Source: an uncultured Pirellulales bacterium (GTDB lineage Bacteria; Planctomycetota; Planctomycetia; Pirellulales; Lacipirellulaceae). From it: 8,334 nucleotides of DNA. Each line of letters starts with the position of its first letter. Position 1 is the first letter of the stretch. The notes under the pieces were generated by a model. That model did no database searches and was not told the DNA's origin. It saw nothing but the letters and a program-made list of their open reading frames with translations. A program made the translations under genes and the position numbers. The stretch spans positions 1-8,334 of the forward strand of contig CAMYJY010000083.1 of the NCBI GenBank assembly GCA_947258835.1. Reading direction: 5' to 3'. This document shows, piece by piece, positions 7,143 to 8,334 of this stretch.

Positions 7143-7685
7143 TTATTTTGGCAACTGAAAAAACGATTGAATCCTGAGCACCGCGCAGTCGTCGGGAAAG
7201 GTATGGAAAGCCTGCACGTGGAGGATCCTGTCGCGTGAGTCCACGTTGATATAGCTCATCGCGCCCATGTCGAGTCGTCCACTGGCATCGAAGCGTTGCA
7301 GCATGCCGCCGCGCGTGGCATGCAGCGACAGCTGTTGTTGGTAAGCCAAGAACTTGTCCGGGCGGGTAGGCTCCAGGGAAAAGGACATCTCGTATTCAAT
7401 TCCCCCCCGGCACTGCAGCTGGTCTTGGCGTTCGCCTCTCAGGCGATAGGACATCAGCCGGCGCTTTTGTGGGAGCGGGTGGTGGGCTGAGGTCGCCACT
7501 TCGGTCAACAGGAGATCGCCATATTTCCAGGTGATCAGATGTCCCGCGCTGGTGATTTGAATAGTTACCTGATAGTCGCCGCGCTCGATCGTGCGGGACT
7601 GATAGATTTCAAATAGTTCAGGATGTAAGGATCTGCCATAAAGCTGAAAAACCAACTCAGCAACCTTAGGTCGAACGGATAACAC
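7143..7685 (-). CDS. DUF2617-like protein, function unknown
   Basis: This is a 180-residue soluble protein with no signal peptide or membrane helix. It has alternating strand-like segments (YQVTIQITSAGHLITWKYGD, then LLLTEV) and ends in a conserved-looking block with HVQAFHTFP at about 157-165 followed by VLRIQSFF. The opening MLSVRPKVAELVFQLYGR and the closing H-T-F/Y-P block are what I recall from planctomycete DUF2617 members of about 160-180 residues; the assignment is from memory. The start is GTG at 7683-7685. No in-frame ATG lies upstream before a stop, and no Shine-Dalgarno is present. It is first in a two-gene operon with the M28 peptidase and is read from the promoter at 7861-7889 through a leader of about 170 nt. 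No enzymatic role can be proposed from the sequence. Confidence 0.8.
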   Translation of the reverse strand: MLSVRPKVAELVFQLYGRSLHPELFEIYQSRTIERGDYQVTIQITSAGHLITWKYGDLLLTEVATSAHHPLPQKRRLMSYRLRGERQDQLQCRGGIEYEMSFSLEPTRPDKFLAYQQQLSLHATRGGMLQRFDASGRLDMGAMSYINVDSRDRILHVQAFHTFPDDCAVLRIQSFFQLPK

Positions 7686-7854
7686 GGTAGCATATCTCAG
7701 GAGGCCAGGTGGAGGGGGGATTGCTGTTGGTGAAACTTCTCTTGCTGCCTGCGCAAATTAAAAACCACCAACGGGAGCAGGCCAGTGCCTTGCCAGCGGT
7801 AGCCCGCAGTGGCTGGCGACCCCCCGTTCAGGCCGGGGGCAGGATCCGCCGCCT
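7686..7854 (-). promoter_or_regulatory. Long GC-rich leader with competing helices
   Basis: This is the 5' untranslated region predicted for the DUF2617/M28 transcript. Possible helices, in plus-strand positions, are: A, 7821-7825 with 7835-7839 (five G:C pairs, 9-nt loop); B, 7770-7775 with 7823-7828 (6 bp, extendable through a wobble pair); C, 7726-7732 with 7766-7772 (7 bp); and D, 7792-7797 with 7812-7817 (GCCAGC/GCTGGC, 14-nt loop). B shares bases with A and with C, so A plus C excludes B. A run of five U (plus-strand A at 7760-7764) follows the shared arm of B and C. This arrangement could switch, or a short sRNA could end near the U-run. I recognise no known RNA class. GC-rich sequence readily gives chance helices. 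Confidence 0.35.
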
Positions 7855-7860
7855 GAGACC

Positions 7861-7889
7861 ATTATACTTGCCCCCGTTGTGCATCACAA
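7861..7889 (-). promoter_or_regulatory. Sigma70-type promoter for the DUF2617/M28 operon
   Basis: Read on the minus strand, TTGTGA (7889-7884) is followed after 17 bp by a perfect TATAAT (7866-7861). The predicted start is an A near 7854. An AT-rich stretch (about 7904-7936) lies upstream of the -35 and could act as an UP-like element. The strength of the match and the absence of a nearer candidate support a long leader. Confidence 0.65.
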
Positions 7890-7978
7890 AGATAGATTCC
7901 GAGATGTTATTTTGCTAATTTTAGTTTGATATTTTGCGGGGTTTGGATCTTGACAAAGGAGAGCCCTCCCCACACATG

Positions 7979-8042
7979 AGCCGGTGGGCGATAGCCCCGG
8001 TTCCGTGAGACGCGCCAGAACCGGGGCTATCGCCCATCGGCT
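7979..8042. repeat. REP-like palindrome, 25-bp arms
   Basis: The arms at 7979-8003 and 8018-8042 are reverse complements over 25 positions except one (G at 7984 opposite T at 8037), which pairs as G.U in the plus-strand RNA and gives an A/C mismatch in the minus-strand RNA. The 14-nt loop is 8004-8017. The right arm reaches into the TAG stop (8041-8043) of the minus-strand ORF, so the structure could end or protect that transcript; neither strand has a following U-tract. The GC-rich core GGGCGATAGCCCCGG resembles dispersed intergenic palindromes I recall from Rhodopirellula-type genomes. Copy number cannot be judged here. Confidence 0.85.
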
Positions 8043-8334
8043 AAGGCTCGATAGCAGGGGCCTTGGGTTGCGGCTGCGCTGGGCCCTTCGTTTTAAAAAA
8101 ACTACGCCAAGAACAAAGATTTATTGCCCTCTGCGCTGCCAATGAGCCCAGGGCGCCCAACGGAAGCCCGTATTTGGCAAGCAAAATGCTAGCGGTAGGT
8201 TCATTGGCCGCGCAGACATCAATAGGCTGGTAGTATGAGTGTGCGCGGGAACGACACGTAGAATGAACTTTGCTGAAGCCTTGCCCCCCGCCGCATGCAT
8301 CTCGTGCTAGCACCACGAGCGACAGAAATGCTTT
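8041..8334 (-). CDS. Hypothetical protein, partial (5' end beyond the window)
   Basis: An open minus-strand frame runs from the window edge to TAG at 8041-8043 (97 codons visible). If read through the edge, the first visible residues are KAFLSLVVLARDACGGG, which could be the end of an export signal. The frame also offers GTG codons at 8314-8316 and 8311-8313, which would give about 90 residues. The middle (about YQPIDVCAANEPTASILLAKYG) has no family match that I know, and the C-terminus is rich in Pro, Lys and Gln. It contains four Cys. The composition is compatible with a real small exported protein, but support is weak and it may be a chance ORF. The adjacent palindrome at its stop is the main positional argument in its favour. 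Confidence 0.4.
   Translation of the reverse strand, partial: KAFLSLVVLARDACGGGQGFSKVHSTCRSRAHSYYQPIDVCAANEPTASILLAKYGLPLGALGSLAAQRAINLCSWRSFFKTKGPAQPQPKAPAIEP

Noticed and set aside
7806..7860. Plus-strand resemblance to the ZTP (pfl) riboswitch: GGCTGGCGA, then a G/C hairpin, then CCGCC..CCTGAG.
   Set aside because: The P1 helix does not form, the GGGGAGCG-type core is missing, and no plus-strand gene follows. The real glyA is about 6 kb away.
7709..7918. A 69-codon plus-strand ORF starting at GTG, with a perfect AGGAGG at 7699-7704.
   Set aside because: It is antisense to the leader and promoter of the DUF2617 operon, has no visible promoter, and its product resembles no family. The AGGAGG is probably the complement of the pyrimidine-rich leader.
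7686..8334. tRNA, 4.5S/SRP RNA, 6S RNA or CRISPR in the right-hand non-coding region.
   Set aside because: No T-loop (GTTCRA) context with an acceptor stem, no SRP GGAAG/AGCAGC core and no spaced direct repeats are visible on either strand.

Overview
This 8.3 kb window looks like ordinary chromosome from a planctomycete, most likely a member of the Pirellulales. The reasons are the moderately high GC, the frequent lack of a Shine-Dalgarno sequence, a secreted HEAT-plus-TPR protein with a repeat style common in that phylum, a DUF2617-type protein, and long intergenic palindromes. No 16S or other marker gene is present, so the assignment is inference.

Layout, left to right. 1-183 is non-coding and is dominated by an imperfect AT-rich inverted repeat (11-97). 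A Fsr-like MFS transporter lies on the minus strand (184-1512). It is divergent from glyA (1826-3100, plus). The 313 bp between them hold a 14-bp palindrome, a near-consensus sigma70-type promoter pointing at glyA (TTGACA, 17 bp, GACAAT), and a leader of about 200 nt with three local hairpins and a possible 45-codon ORF. After glyA come a single-domain CheY-like response regulator (3148-3582) and a secreted HEAT/TPR protein (3628-5535), all on the plus strand with gaps of about 45 bp and so possibly cotranscribed. That group converges, with a 13 bp gap, on a two-gene minus-strand operon: a DUF2617-like protein (7143-7685) followed after 10 bp by a membrane-anchored M28 metallopeptidase with a polytopic C-terminal half (5549-7132).

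The operon has a good minus-strand promoter at 7861-7889 (TTGTGA, 17 bp, TATAAT). This lies about 170 nt upstream of the start codon, so the message should carry a long GC-rich leader with competing helices. Next is a near-perfect 25-bp-arm palindrome (7979-8042), which ends on the stop codon of a partial minus-strand hypothetical ORF running off the right edge.

Gene functions: SHMT feeds one-carbon metabolism and serine/glycine interconversion, the response regulator is an orphan signalling module, and the HEAT/TPR protein and M28 peptidase are probably extracytoplasmic or membrane proteins. Nothing here forms an obvious defence, mobile or biosynthetic system. The most interesting items are the two long leaders (glyA, and DUF2617/M28) and the two intergenic palindromes. 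All of these are sequence-level observations that need comparative tests.
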